Origin: Celoporthe dispersa
Taxonomy: Eukaryota; Ascomycota; Sordariomycetes; Diaporthales; Cryphonectriaceae
Length of the DNA: 64,000 nt
Direction: 5' to 3'
Assembly: GCA_016584495.1 (NCBI GenBank)
Contig: WAID01000006.1
Span: 3,162,001-3,226,000, forward strand
Under the pieces are notes generated by a model, which was given only the letters and a program-made list of their open reading frames with translations, had not been told where the DNA came from and searched no databases. Position 1 is the first letter of the stretch. Every line of letters starts with the position of its first letter. Shown here piece by piece: positions 22,918 to 33,803 of this stretch. Position numbers and translations under genes: made by a program.

Positions 22918-23370
22918 CTTGGAGGACCGTCGTCGGCGGAATGCAGGAAGCAAGGGCGATGGCGGAGGTTCGGGGTTGTAGGTGGTGTTGGGAGACGTCT
23001 CGTTTGTTGAGGTCTGCGTTCGACCCCGCGATGATTGTTCCTGCTCGTGTTGCAAAATTCCCTTTGACTCTCCAGCCAAAATGTGGGGCGGCACCTGCGC
23101 TCTTTGTGGGCACTAAACCGCAGGGGTCAAAGTACGTAGGTACCTCTGTACCTCTGTCCTCAGTTTCCTGAGTGGCCCACAAAGGCGCCTTGCCCCAGTT
23201 ACCTTTTCGCGATAAGATAAGGATTTATTTTTCGAAGAGGCAGTCGGCTGGCTGGAACGAACTGCTGGACACGGCTCTTTAGACCCTTTTCCTCTGACTT
23301 GAGAGGTGTTCCGTCCTTGTCATCTTACTCTCGCCCTGAGGCTTGCGAGACATCCAGGCGGTCTGAGATC
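22918..23370. other. Divergent promoter of eIF3f and UTP25
   Basis: A 453-bp two-way promoter serving a translation initiation factor and a ribosome-assembly factor. It carries a PAC-like motif at 23208-23221 and a T-rich element (TTTATTTTTCG) just after it. Confidence 0.7.
23208..23221 (+). promoter_or_regulatory. PAC-like / tandem GATAAG promoter motif
   Basis: CGCGATAAGATAAG. It differs from the PAC box of ribosome-biogenesis genes (GCGATGAGATGAG) by G-to-A at two equivalent positions, and it also reads as two GATAAG sites. It ends 149 bases before the UTP25 ATG. The same 14 bases occur upstream of GUF1 at 53188-53201. Confidence 0.5.
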
Positions 23371-25672
23371 ATGGGCCCAAGAGGTCGAGCAGGATTTCGC
23401 GGAGGCTCTCGAGGACGAGGACGAGGCAGGGGAGGCTCTCGTGGTGGCAGTCGAGGCGGTGGCAGAGGCGGCCGCGGTGGTAGAGGTGGCATACCGCATG
23501 CTCACAGGGGCCTGGCATTCGACAGCGCCAGAATAGAGTACAGGTTGGTCTGCGGTTCATCCCATCATCTCCATGACATTTGACTGACTTGGTCTGTAGT
23601 GATTCAGAAGATGAGTCGGCAGAAGAGGGCTCGGACATCGAGGAGGAGGGCGAGTTCGAGGAGCTGGACGATGCCTCAGAAGACGAAGAGGAGAGAAAGG
23701 CTGTTGCACGGCCTTACATGACACTCATGCAGAGCCTCACTGAAGAACCCGAGGCGCCCCATGCCAAGAGGAGGAAGCTGGACCACAAGCAGACACCCAG
23801 TGAGAAGCCAGAGGACGGAACGGCAGATCCAGAGAGGTCTCAGGCCGAGGATCTCGACTTTGTTGACGAGGCTGAGGAGGTGCTTAGCGAGGACGAAGGC
23901 GAAGACGACGACGACGAGACGTCGAGCAGCTCGGATCCCTTCGAGAGGCATTTTGCTGCGGTAGATGAGGCCAGCATCACGAGGAGACTCAGCGCGATAG
24001 AGAAGGGCAGATGGTCAATGAAGAGGGCTTCCTTGGCTTCCCTGAAGGGCGCAAAAATGGTGTTGAACTCGCCGGATACGGGCCATGAGAACGACCAGAT
24101 CACCGTTCCGGGCCCCGTCCCAAGCGCTTCGGAATTGTCTCTCAAGCACCGCTTGCAAGAGTCCATGACTGGGAAAAAGGCAAAGTTTGATGCCGTCGAA
24201 CAATCCCTTGCGCCATTCATATTCGGCTACAGGGACCTGCTCTTCTGCAACCGGAACATGGAAAATGGCAAGAGTATGCGGCGTCTAGCATGCCTGCATG
24301 CCCTCAACCATGTCTTCAAGTTAGTCTTCCTTGTCCCCAGTACGAGAACCCAGATATTGACAGGCGCCCTCTCAGGACCCGAGATCGCGTGATCAAGAAT
24401 AATGGCAAGCTTGCCCAGCAGCCTGACGCGGATCTAGAGCTGCGAGACCAAGGATTCACCAGGCCGAAAGTCCTGATGATTCTTCCGACGCGAGAGGCCT
24501 GCTACAGAATGGTCGAGACGATAGCATCCATATGCGAGCCTGAAACGCAGGAGAATCGCAAGAGATTCGACGACTCGTACCACGACAAGGAGGACAGGAT
24601 ACCCGGGGACAAACCCGCTGACTTCAGGGACCTGTTTGCTGGGAACGACGACGACATGTTCCGGATCGGCATAAAATTTACCAGGAAAACCATCAAGTTC
24701 TTTGCCCAGTTCTACAACTCTGACATCCTCATAGCCAGCCCGCTGGGCTTGAGGATGGCAATCGGCTCAGAGGACGGCAAGAAGGTCGAGCATGACTTCC
24801 TCACCTCTATCGAGGTCGTCGTTGTCGACCAGGCCGACGCTCTGCTGATGCAGAACTGGGAGCACATGGAGTACATCTTTGAACACCTGAACCTGCAGCC
24901 GAAAGACGACCACGGTGCCGACTTCGCCCGGGTGCGAAACTGGTACCTGGAAGACCAAGGCAAGCACTTCCGGCAGACCATCCTGCTGACCCAGTTCAAC
25001 ACGCCCGAGATCTCGAAGCTCTTCCGGCTGCACTGTCAGAACTGGGCAGGCAAGGTGCGCATAGAACCGGACCACACCGGCGTCATCCAGGAGATCGGGG
25101 TCAAGGCCAAGCAGACATTCTCCCGCTTCGAAGCGGGCTCGCTCGAGGATGAGCCGGATGCACGGTTTGCCTACTTCACCAGAGCCATCCTGCCGTCGCT
25201 CGCCAAGCGCTCCAGGGACAGCACGGGCACGCTGATACTGATCCCGTCGTATCTTGACTTTGTGCGCGTGCGCAACTATTTCGCCACCAACACGGCGGTG
25301 GAGAGCCTCACGTTCGGCACCATTTCAGAATATGCGTCGATCCCCGAGGCCTCGAGAGCCCGGTCCCACTTCTTTGCAGGGCGGCACAGAGTCCTGCTGT
25401 ATACCGAAAGAGCGCACCACTTCCGGAGATACGTGCTCAAGGGCGTACAGAGGATCATCATGTACAGCCTGCCCGACAACCCCTTGTTTTACAAGGAAAT
25501 CGTCGGCGCCAGCCTGGCCAAGGCCGAGCAGGACCTGGGGATAGAGCCGGGACAAGGGGCTGTCAGGGTCCTGTTTTCCAAGTACGATGTGCTCAAGCTG
25601 GAGAGGATCGTCGGCACCCAGAGGGTCGGAAAGATGATCCGGGAGAGGGGCGACACGTTTGACTTTGTGTAG
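23371..25672 (+). CDS. utp25: U3 snoRNP / SSU-processome protein Utp25
   Basis: Nucleolar factor needed for early 18S rRNA processing. Exons 23371-23543, 23600-24319 and 24376-25672 give 729 aa without any frame problem. The N-terminus is an RGG/RG-rich segment (residues 2-45), then a strongly acidic stretch (about 60-190). The Utp25 core follows, a helicase-like fold without ATPase motifs: TRDRVIKNNGKL, KVLMILPTREACYRMV (motif Ia-like), SDILIASPLGLRMAIG, VVVDQADALLMQNWEHM (degenerate DEAD box) and KHFRQTILLTQFNTPEISKLF. It ends MIRERGDTFDFV. The 56-base intron at 24320-24375 joins HVFK to TRDRV. It shares a promoter region with eIF3f. Confidence 0.96.
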
Positions 25673-25877
25673 AAGGTTGATTGCCTCTAGAGCAGAGAGC
25701 ACTCAGCAGCAGCTCCCACGGGAGCGCTCTCCGATCCTATACTAGCAGCCGCCCGGCCGTATCATACAGTACAGCCCAAATACAATTCCTCCCTTGCAAG
25801 CCGAGACCCGGTCAACGCCTACTCTGATAATTGATGAGATCGCAACGCCTCCTCCCGCTGGGCCCACGCGCCTCGTC

Positions 25878-26596
25878 CTATACCTGGAGCTTGTACGGCC
25901 TTCCCGTCTGCTCCTCCTCCTGCCTGATGAAGTTGTGCTTCTCCTGTCTTTTTATCCTGTCCACCAGGTCCCTGAACTCCTTCTCGCCGTCCTTCCTGAA
26001 CGCCAACATCTTCTTCACGTTCATCACGGTGAGGTCGCTGGACCGCTTCTTGCCCAGCACCTCGTCCCGCGCCACGGTGGCGGCGGTCATGGCGAACCGC
26101 ACATCCGCGGGGCCGTCGACGAATAATAACATGGCCGAGGGCGCCTGGTCCTGCTGGTGCTTGTTCATGGGCTCGGTGCGCAGGACGCGCGTGTAGCCGC
26201 CGGGCCTGTTCTCGTAGCGCTCGCGCAGCTCGCCGAAGAGCTTTGGTAGGAGGAGGTCGGGTGTCTAGTGCTCAAGAGAAACGGAGACGTCAGCCCGCCC
26301 TGGCCCTCTCTCGGGTTATCCAGAGAACCTGATGGAGAAAAACGTACGTAGAGAATCGCCTGTGCCTTCCTCCTCGCAGTCTCGTTGTTGTTCTTGGCCA
26401 GGGTGATGAGGTTGTCCGCCAGCCTCTGGGCCTCCTTCGCCTTGGGCCAGGTGGTCTGGATGGACTCCTGCTTGACCAGCGAGGTGACGAGGTTGCGCAG
26501 GAGGGCCTGCCTGTGGGACGAGTCGCGGCCGAGGGTGCGATACTTCATGTGGCCGCCTGCCATCCTCGCCAGCGTTGCGCGGAATGCGCCCTCCAT
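25878..26596 (-). CDS. mrpL8: Mitochondrial large-subunit ribosomal protein bL17m
   Basis: Core protein of the mitochondrial 54S ribosomal subunit (yeast Mrpl8). Exons 26596-26348 and 26264-25878, 211 aa, no frame problem; the 83-base intron joins AILY to TPDLLLPKLF. Family features are GGHMKYRTLGRDSSHRQALLRNLVTSLVKQESIQTTWPKAKEA (residues 14-56) and AQRLADNLITLAK. A fungal-specific extension includes GGYTRVLRTEP and the Lys-rich C-terminal half. The downstream neighbour Utp25 ends 205 bp away on the other strand. Confidence 0.95.
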
Positions 26597-27354
26597 TGTT
26601 GAGCTGTGTGGTGGGTTCTCCGTAGGCTCTCCTCCTTTTCTCTCTTTCTCTCTTTCTTTTTCTTTTCCTTTCTCTATTTCTCTCTCTCTCTCATTCGCTC
26701 TCCTCCTCCCCTGTATCGTGTCGTTTGGGTGGGAGGGGATGGATGGTGTGCTGGTCGCGAGGTCCTGCTTTGAGTCGATGGATGTTGTTGGCGGGTCATG
26801 GAATTTTTAGAGGGTGCAAGTTTTGGCGGAGAGAGTTTGTCAGAGAAGTACCGCCTTGGTACCTGCACCACCACCTTGGGATTTCATCTAGTCACTACAG
26901 CCACTCGATTGATTGTTATAATTTATGATACATGAATCTTATGTATATAATCAGTATATCAACCTATTGTCTAGGTCTCAGCTTATTTTTCAGACCAAAT
27001 CTGCTGCTTTTTGGTGCCCCTCCTGCAGCCCCTCGGTACATGAGGATACTTGCACCGAGAGCTCACACTCTGCATGAGCCCAGGCACTACGGAGTACAGC
27101 TGGACCCCTGACCTCATTCTTGGACTGCAAGCCAAAAATCCCCTGCAGGAATTCAATTTATCTCTACGACAAGACCCTGTGGCCATTCCACCCTCAACAA
27201 CCTCCCTCTTCCTCCTCCTCGCACGACTCCTTCTCTTTTTCTCCCCCAGAAAGAGACTAATCCTACATTCATTGGCCCACAAAACATCGATCTGAAAAGC
27301 CCTCGCGTGCTGCCCCCAACGCGGCGCGCGACATAAATCTCCCTCACAAAAAGG
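26597..27354. other. Divergent region between bL17m and Mic12 genes
   Basis: Starts of two nuclear-encoded mitochondrial protein genes. Contains a TC-rich tract at 26630-26700 and an AT-rich stretch near 26910-26960. No conserved open frame recognised. Confidence 0.6.
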
Positions 27355-28260
27355 ATGGGCTTTACCACAGGCCTCGTAAGAGTTCCCTCCCCTCTTTCCC
27401 CATCCACTCCACAACCTGAAGCGAGGTGTGCCCTTCTCTCTGCTGACACCCTCTCTTTGCACACAGACCGGCGGCGTAACCCTCGTCCTCGGCACAGCCT
27501 TCCTCACGCTCCAGGCCCACCAGCGCACCCGCCAGTCCCAGGCCGAAGCCCTCCGCGCCCAGGCCTACGTCCTCAGCTCGCTCTCCTACATCCCCGCCTC
27601 CGCCCCCCCGCCCAGGACAATAGCCGAGGAGCTCGCCCTCCTCGAGCACCAGCAGGAGCTCTCGCCCGCGCCCAGCACCGGAGGGCCGGGCGCCTGGGCG
27701 GCAGTGGTGACGCCAGCTTCGTGCAGCGCGCCAAGAACAGGTGGAACGCCGAGGTTGAGGGCGCGGTGCGGTGGGCGGCGGACAAGGACTGGGCTGCCGC
27801 GCGGGAGGATGCGGAGGATGCGGCGGGTCGGGTGTGGGCGCGGGTCACAGGGGCCGAGCCGCCTGTGAGGACGGCGGCGGGGCGGGCGAGGGGTGCTGGG
27901 GCGGACGGGGCGGCGGCGGCGCAGGAGACTGTGCAGCAGGCGGGTGTGAGGACCAAGGAGGCTGTGCGGGCCGGGGCGGCGGGGGCCAGGGAGGCGGCCG
28001 GGAGCATCTGGGAGAGAGGCTTCAGGAGGGGCAAGGAGGTGGCGTCCAAGGCGAAGGCGGCGGTGGGGATGGCGGAGGACAAGGTCGAGCAGAAGGCCGT
28101 ACAGGTGGCCGGGTCCGTGTCGGACGTGGAGAGGGCGCTGCAGCAGCGGTACGAGGGGAGACACCACGAGGCGGCGCTGGACAGGAGCGCGGATGATATC
28201 CTCGCTGAGCGGTATAGGCCTGTTGGGGAGCTGGATAACTCGAAGCTGCGGGGCGTGTAG
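27355..28260 (+). CDS. mic12: MICOS complex subunit Mic12
   Basis: Inner-membrane protein of the MICOS complex at crista junctions (yeast Mic12/Aim5). Exon 1, 27355-27375, encodes MGFTTGL; exon 2 is 27467-28260; 271 aa after one correction. Residues 8-25 (TGGVTLVLGTAFLTLQAH) form the single membrane segment, followed by QRTRQSQAEALRAQAYVL, the conserved N-terminal region. The C-terminal half carries AKNRWNAEVEGAVRWAADKDW and long Ala/Arg/Glu helices, typical of the family in filamentous fungi. The two halves lie in different frames. One base appears to be missing near 27680-27690 (a GGA/GGG stretch), and adding it joins them. Unusually, the first-exon frame is also open through the intron, which could mislead a gene finder. 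Confidence 0.82.
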   Translation: MGFTTGLVRVPSPLSPSTPQPEARCALLSADTLSLHTDRRRNPRPRHSLPHAPGPPAHPPVPGRSPPRPGLRPQLALLHPRLRPPAQDNSRGARPPRAPAGALARAQHRRAGRLGGSGDASFVQRAKNRWNAEVEGAVRWAADKDWAAAREDAEDAAGRVWARVTGAEPPVRTAAGRARGAGADGAAAAQETVQQAGVRTKEAVRAGAAGAREAAGSIWERGFRRGKEVASKAKAAVGMAEDKVEQKAVQVAGSVSDVERALQQRYEGRHHEAALDRSADDILAERYRPVGELDNSKLRGV

Positions 28261-28936
28261 CGTGGACGGGGGGAGGGATGCGAGAGGTGCGAGGGCCTCT
28301 TTCTTCTCTCTCTCTCTCTCTCTCCCTCTCTCGCTCGCTCAAGCCACTACTGCCGCTTGTAATATATCATGGCAACGACCACGGATATCATGGAAACGAT
28401 CGAAGCCGAAGCTAACTTCGGGTAACGTCCTACGAGATGCAAACCCTATATACACGCATCGAGAGCACTGAAAGATATAGAACCCATACGTCTCGGAAGT
28501 AACCACTTGCTTGATTCCTATGCTTTCTTTTCTTCTTCCTCAAAGCACGTGCCTTTTTCCCGAGTCTTCTGACAGTCACATAAAAAAAATAAAAAAAAAA
28601 GGCGAGGAGTATATTTATAATTCTTTCTTCACGATCAACAATGACAAAATAGACTATGAATCTTTGCCGTGTAACCAACGCCCTCTTTTCATGCCCGTAA
28701 CACCGCAGCACGCCCATCCATCGCCGAAGAAAGGATAGAAGAAGAAAAGAAAAAAAGCCACCAGCTGGGCTGGAATCCTCAGCATCGCGATGAATAAATA
28801 CAGTCAAAAGTGCAAGTACAAAGACTGGGTTCTCGATGAGACACGGGAACGAGCAGAGGGAAGGAAAAAAAAAAAAGGAAGGAAGGAAATGATCCCTCAC
28901 ACACGCGCGCGCGCACATACACACTTTCTCTTTTCC
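28261..28936. other. Convergent intergenic between Mic12 and acyltransferase genes
   Basis: 3' regions with a CT run at 28300-28330, poly-A stretches at 28583-28600 and 28867-28878, and an alternating CA/CG run at about 28898-28923. No gene recognised. Confidence 0.6.
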
Positions 28937-30688
28937 TCATAACCGTCCATACGACGGGCGGCTCTCCTCAGCCACAACACACGCCGACTCCAACCACTTG
29001 GCAAACCGCACCACCGGCGCGTCCACAGCCCGCCAGAACACATCGGCCGCCCAGACCACGCAGGGAACCACAAACACGGCGCCCAGGAAGAACCCCCAGT
29101 GGTGCGCGGCGCCCTCGGTCCCCGTGACGCCCCACGCCCACCTCTCGATGCTGTAGCCCACGGTGTGCAGGACGGGGCCGTGCATGAGGTACATGGCGTA
29201 GCTGATGCGGCCGAGGTACTGGACGGGGCCGGTGTTGAAGATGCGCTGGAGGGTGGGCATGCGCGCCGTGCAGAAGACGAAGAGGGCGGCGCCTACGCAC
29301 TGCCAGTAGCGGTACTTGTCGTCCACCCAGTCTGGGATCAGGGAGCTGAGGTAGACCCAGCCGGGGGTGTTCTCGCTGTTCACGTCGGGCTGGGAGAGGA
29401 GGTACAGGGAGACGGCCGTGAGGAGGGCCCACGCGAGGCGGCGCAGCCTGGGTCCCAGCCGCAGCCCGCCTGTAGGCTTGGCGGATGATGATTCTGGCGC
29501 GAGGTGGTGGTCCTGGAGGAGCAGGAGGTGGTGGTGATGGTGGCGGTAGTGGTGGCCGTGTGGCAGCTGTGGTCCCGTGCCGACATAGTCCATGGGCCTG
29601 GGCTCTGCGGTGGTGGGCAGCGCGGCCGTGGTCGCCGGGTCGGCGTGGGCGCCGCGGATGATGTCGAGCTCGGCGTAGAGCATGCCCACGTAGAAGAGGA
29701 CCATCTCCCAGCGGTCGCTGCGGTAACAGAACGCCATGAGGACCGCGAGGAAGACGAGCCGCAGCCCGGTGCGCAGCCTCGCCAGGCCCAGGAGCGTCAG
29801 GAACAGCATCATGCTCGCGCGGAACTCGACCGGGATGGTCCACAGGTGCACGTCGTAGGAAGTCGAGCCGCCGTACTTTTCCCAGCTCCAGACGTGCACA
29901 AATTCGAACATGTGCCAGCCCCAGTCCCGCAGCTGCGCCTCGGTGCTCTCCATCAGCTCCGGCGCCGTCTCCTGCACGTTCCAGTGGTACGCCCGGTCGT
30001 GGCTCCATTCGCGGTTCCACTCGTACGCGCCCAGGCGGAGCAGCGCCACCACCAGGAGGGTTGAGAGGAGCGTGGGCAGGAACAGGCGGAATGCGCGCCG
30101 GAACACGAACGAGGCCATGGACGTCGAGAGCTCGGCCCACCGCCGCGACCGGGCCAGCTTCAGCGGCTTCAGGGACAGCGCGTACCCGGAGATGATGAAG
30201 AAGATGGCCACCATCGGCGGGCCTGCCCACACCAGCCGCAGGAACGGCAGCTTGAAGAGGTCGTAGTTGGCATCGCCGGAGCCCCAGCCGTCCGCAATGG
30301 CGAAGGACGAGTAGCTGTAGTGGCAGAAGAAGACGATGAGCGCCGCGAGCCCGCGCATGCCGTCCAGGTAGGCCGTCGGGCTCACCCGTCCCGCCTGCGC
30401 CGCCGCGCCTCCAGGGGAGAGCCGGGAGGCGATGAAGGAGGGCAGGAGGCAGAGGCCTGCGCGGATGGCGAACGCACGGCAGGACGACTTGGAGGGCATC
30501 CGAGTCGGCACGGGGAGGCCCCTGACCACGCGCCTGCTGAAGAGGGCCCATTCCTGGCCCGAGGGGAAACGTGTGTCGTTGTCTGCCCGCCCTGCCTCGC
30601 TGTCGATCTCGGAGGGAGACTTCTCGTCTAGCAGGCCCATGGTCTCCTCGAAGGAGAGGGAGGGCTTGGATAGAGCATGGCCGTTCAT
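28937..30688 (-). CDS. Membrane acyltransferase of the acyltransferase-3 (OafA/NodX-like) family
   Basis: Multi-pass enzyme expected to move an acyl group to a sugar or small acceptor at a membrane. Single exon, 583 aa from the ATG at 30688 (MNGHALSKPSLSFEETMGLLDEK). The frame is open upstream, but that part reads as leader. After a cytosolic N-terminus of about 130 residues comes YLDGMRGLAALIVFFCHYSYSSF, where the conserved His of the family follows the first membrane segment. Further segments include GPPMVAIFFIISGYALS, FLPTLLSTLLVVALLRLG, LWTIPVEFRASMMLFLTLLGLA and the C-terminal ISYAMYLMHGPVLH. A His-rich stretch near residue 410 lies in a predicted loop. The substrate cannot be told from sequence; neighbours give no metabolic context. 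Confidence 0.88.
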   Translation of the reverse strand: MNGHALSKPSLSFEETMGLLDEKSPSEIDSEAGRADNDTRFPSGQEWALFSRRVVRGLPVPTRMPSKSSCRAFAIRAGLCLLPSFIASRLSPGGAAAQAGRVSPTAYLDGMRGLAALIVFFCHYSYSSFAIADGWGSGDANYDLFKLPFLRLVWAGPPMVAIFFIISGYALSLKPLKLARSRRWAELSTSMASFVFRRAFRLFLPTLLSTLLVVALLRLGAYEWNREWSHDRAYHWNVQETAPELMESTEAQLRDWGWHMFEFVHVWSWEKYGGSTSYDVHLWTIPVEFRASMMLFLTLLGLARLRTGLRLVFLAVLMAFCYRSDRWEMVLFYVGMLYAELDIIRGAHADPATTAALPTTAEPRPMDYVGTGPQLPHGHHYRHHHHHLLLLQDHHLAPESSSAKPTGGLRLGPRLRRLAWALLTAVSLYLLSQPDVNSENTPGWVYLSSLIPDWVDDKYRYWQCVGAALFVFCTARMPTLQRIFNTGPVQYLGRISYAMYLMHGPVLHTVGYSIERWAWGVTGTEGAAHHWGFFLGAVFVVPCVVWAADVFWRAVDAPVVRFAKWLESACVVAEESRPSYGRL

Positions 30689-32556
30689 TGTCCAGCAATG
30701 CACAGGGTGGTGGGAAGGCGGGAGATCAGAGCCACCAGAATAAATCCGAGGAGAACACCACAGAAACACGGAGGCAGCTTCGTGAGGTCCTTTGTTATTG
30801 CGTCTGGGAAGAACGATACTCGGGACGGACCTCGCTGGAGGAAAACAGAAGGACCATAGGAGAGACAGACAAAAAAATAAAAAGAAAAAACACAAGAGAA
30901 TTCCAGTCAGGGTGGAAGCATATCTCCCTTGACGGCCGATCGACAACAGGGCACAACAAGAGGAATGGCGAAGGGAGTGTGTATATTTGATTCTGGAACA
31001 AAAGAAGACGAGGACCCTGATAGGATAGATGTTAAATTAATCGAGCAATAAAGAGGAAAAGAAAAAGAGACACACTCCGAGAGAGAAATTAGGATGAGAA
31101 AATAGTGATGTATGGGAGGTGGTCTCTCACCTCCCTCACAGTCTGACACATGAGTTTCTCATTGCACAAATAACGGAAACACTATGCCATGATGCACAGG
31201 CTCGTCTGAAGTGTCCAGGGACCTGTGTAAGGGTGGTCCCTCTGCAGCAGAACAGCCAGCGGCCCAACCGCTGTTTGCGCATCCCGGAAGTCCAACATCT
31301 TCTGTTCTCGGGATGTTTCAAGTCGCAGTGGTGAGATGCGCAAAGCTTAGAGATCGGGTGAGGCAAGGGTAGACATCCGCTCGGCCAAGGTCCACGACGC
31401 CGGGCCCAGAGAGCCCGGTAGTGTTGTTTTCCTTTTCTCTTTTTTTGTCTTTATCCCATAGGTATGTATAATACATACGCAGGTCTGCAGGCCAGGGTGC
31501 GGCCGATGATCTCGCTGACAAGTGTGCCAACCAGGAAAGGATGGTCTTTGGAATCCCTCTCGACAGCCTTAGTCCAAGGTGATGCGACCCGGCCTCGACA
31601 AGTTCTCGTTCCGGGAGAGTCAGGAGGTTGCCCGACGTCCCCCTCTCGAGATCTTGATGCGGCTCAGACTGCGGATCCAGGCACAAGAGTAATGCAGTGG
31701 TGTGGACGTGGTCTATGAGGCATTGACTCGCAACTTCGGGCAAATCTGATCGTCGAGAGGCGAACCAGACGAAAGGGCTGACCAGCAAGCACCACCCGCT
31801 GGATGCACTAGTAAGCATGTGTTAGTGAGTGTATAGCCTGTAAGCCACACGCGTTTTATTCTTGGAAACGAAGCTGGCTCCTGATTTGGCCATCCTGAAT
31901 AAGGTTTTTACGTTAGAGTTACGGGCGGACCGCCGTGGTTGCGTGACAAGGGGCCAGTCTTGGCTTCCGGCACTGATCTGCAATGGCCCTCGCATCCTGA
32001 CGGCCCTCGTGTTCCAGATTTCGCCGGCGGCCGTGGCTAGACATTTCCGGCTGTTTTGGAAGTCGTCTGGATGCCGAGGCGGCTGGTCTGCAGACCTGTT
32101 GATGCATTGACAGCGTTGGCCAAGTGAAGAATGGAAAAAGGAAAAAAAAGAAGAAAAAAAAAGTTACTTGAAGCTGGGTTCGCCCCTCCCAAAACGTTCA
32201 CCCAGGTCTTCCTGTATGAGGCCGACTTCTATAGAAGTCAACCCGGAACAAGGCTCCAGGTTTGTTGTCCGTCAGCTGAGTGTGGTATTCTTTTGGAACT
32301 GCGACACTTCACGATCCAGATGCACATCGAACGTCTTCGTGATTGTTACGTATATTTCGTTGGTGACAGCCCCTCATCAGGGTATGGTATAATTTTTGGT
32401 ATTCGGACGTCCTTTTATAGGTGGGCCACTCTGAATCGATCGAGGCCTGGGAGTTTTCCCGAGGAGAAAGAAAAAAAGGACAAGAAACAGAGAAAAGAGG
32501 AAACACCGTGAACGCCTTCCCGCCCCATCTTTTTGACCCTCCCTCCGTGTCTCGCA
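30689..32556. other. Intergenic between ALA dehydratase and acyltransferase genes
   Basis: About 1.9 kb. The longest frame (31318-31818, minus strand, 166 codons) has no recognisable domain. Purine-rich patches lie near 30870-30900 and 32130-32165. I see no transposon ends, RNA gene or conserved protein. Confidence 0.5.
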
Positions 32557-33803
32557 TCAGGTGGACAGCCAGTCCAAAAACTCCGGTGTGAAGTAGCTGA
32601 TGACGATTGTGGCGCCTGCCCGCAGGATGCCTTCAGTCGACTCAAAGGCCATCGTCTTGAGGTCGAACACGCCAGCCTTCGCAGCGGCGTGGATCATGGC
32701 AAATTCACCGCTCACCTGGTATGCTGCGATCGGCAGGTCTTTGCCGAGCTCCTTGGCATCGCTGATGATGTCCAGGTACTGACTTGCCGGCTTGACCATG
32801 ATCACATCAGCACCCTCGCCGATGTCTCGCACGATGGCACGCCGCGCGAGACCACGGCCGCCCGGAGGCAGCTGGTAGCACTTGCGGTCGCCAAATGAAG
32901 GCGACGATCCGGCAGCGTCGCGGAAGGGACCGTAGAGACAGCCCGAGAACTTGGCGGCATAGGACATGAGGAGGGTCTTGTGGGCGATGCCCTCCTCGAT
33001 CAGCTTGAGCTTGATGGCCCGGATGCGACCATCATTCATGTCGGACGGCGCCACACAGTGGGCGCCGGCCTGTGCGTAGGCGATGGCGACATCAGAGATG
33101 CGGTCGACGGACAGCTGGTTGTTCAGGGTACCGTCGTCGCGCAGGATGCCGCAGTGGCCGTGTGACGTGTACTCGCAGAGGCAGACGTCTGCGGTGATGT
33201 AGAGCTGTGGGAAGCGCTGGCGCAGGAGGCGGATGCTCCTGATGACAGGGCCATTGGGGTCGTCTGCGGCGGTGCCAAGCGCATCCTTGGTCCCCGGGTT
33301 CAGAGGTACGCCGAAGAGCATGACGGAGCGGAGGCCTCTGTGTACGAGCGGCTCGAGGAATGGTATCAACTTGTTGAGCCCGCGGCGGTACTGGTTTGGG
33401 AGCGAGGGGATGAGAACCTCCTCGTCGTCTTGGTCTGACACGAAGAGCGGGTAGATCAACATAGACTGCGATTGACTGTCAGCTTATGATCTGTCCACGG
33501 AGGGTTCTCTGGCGCGGAGAGAGCTGTACGAACCTTTGTGAGCTGCCTCTCTGCCTGCCACTGCCGCGCCAGGGGATGAGCGTAGCCGCCGTGCAGCTGG
33601 CTGGAGATGTCGCCAGCAATGCTCACGCTGGTCGCACTCGTGCTCGCATAGGACATGGCGCGGGAGATGTGGGAAGTCCGGGAGGTAGTATCCACCGTAG
33701 AGGCAGCAGATGTGTGGGAGGCATCGCCGCGAGGGCCAGGGCGGCGTGCCTCAGCTGCCGAGCCACGCATAGGCAGGTCTTGTACGAGACTGGAGAAGGA
33801 CAT
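32557..33803 (-). CDS. hemB: Delta-aminolevulinic acid dehydratase (porphobilinogen synthase)
   Basis: Second step of cytosolic haem synthesis: joins two 5-aminolevulinate molecules into porphobilinogen. Exons 33803-33534 and 33465-32557, joined over a 68-base intron (QLTK to SMLIYPLF); 392 aa, no frame problem. The active-site zinc motif DVCLCEYTSHGHCG is intact. Both Schiff-base lysines are present, in YAAKFSGCLYGPFRDA and VIMVKPASQY. It ends TPEFLDWLST. The first 50 residues form a Ser/Thr/Ala-rich extension seen in filamentous fungi. The T-rich and AT-rich leader upstream of 33803 is typical for the locus, but I see no defined haem- or iron-responsive site. Confidence 0.97.

Noticed and set aside
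28968..30698. 576-codon frame overlapping the acyltransferase
   Set aside because: Off-frame reading of the same strand, Arg/Pro/Ala-rich, without membrane segments or family motifs.
31318..31818. 166-codon minus-strand frame between hemB and the acyltransferase
   Set aside because: No recognisable motif, no intron signals and no codon pattern like the neighbouring genes; left as intergenic.
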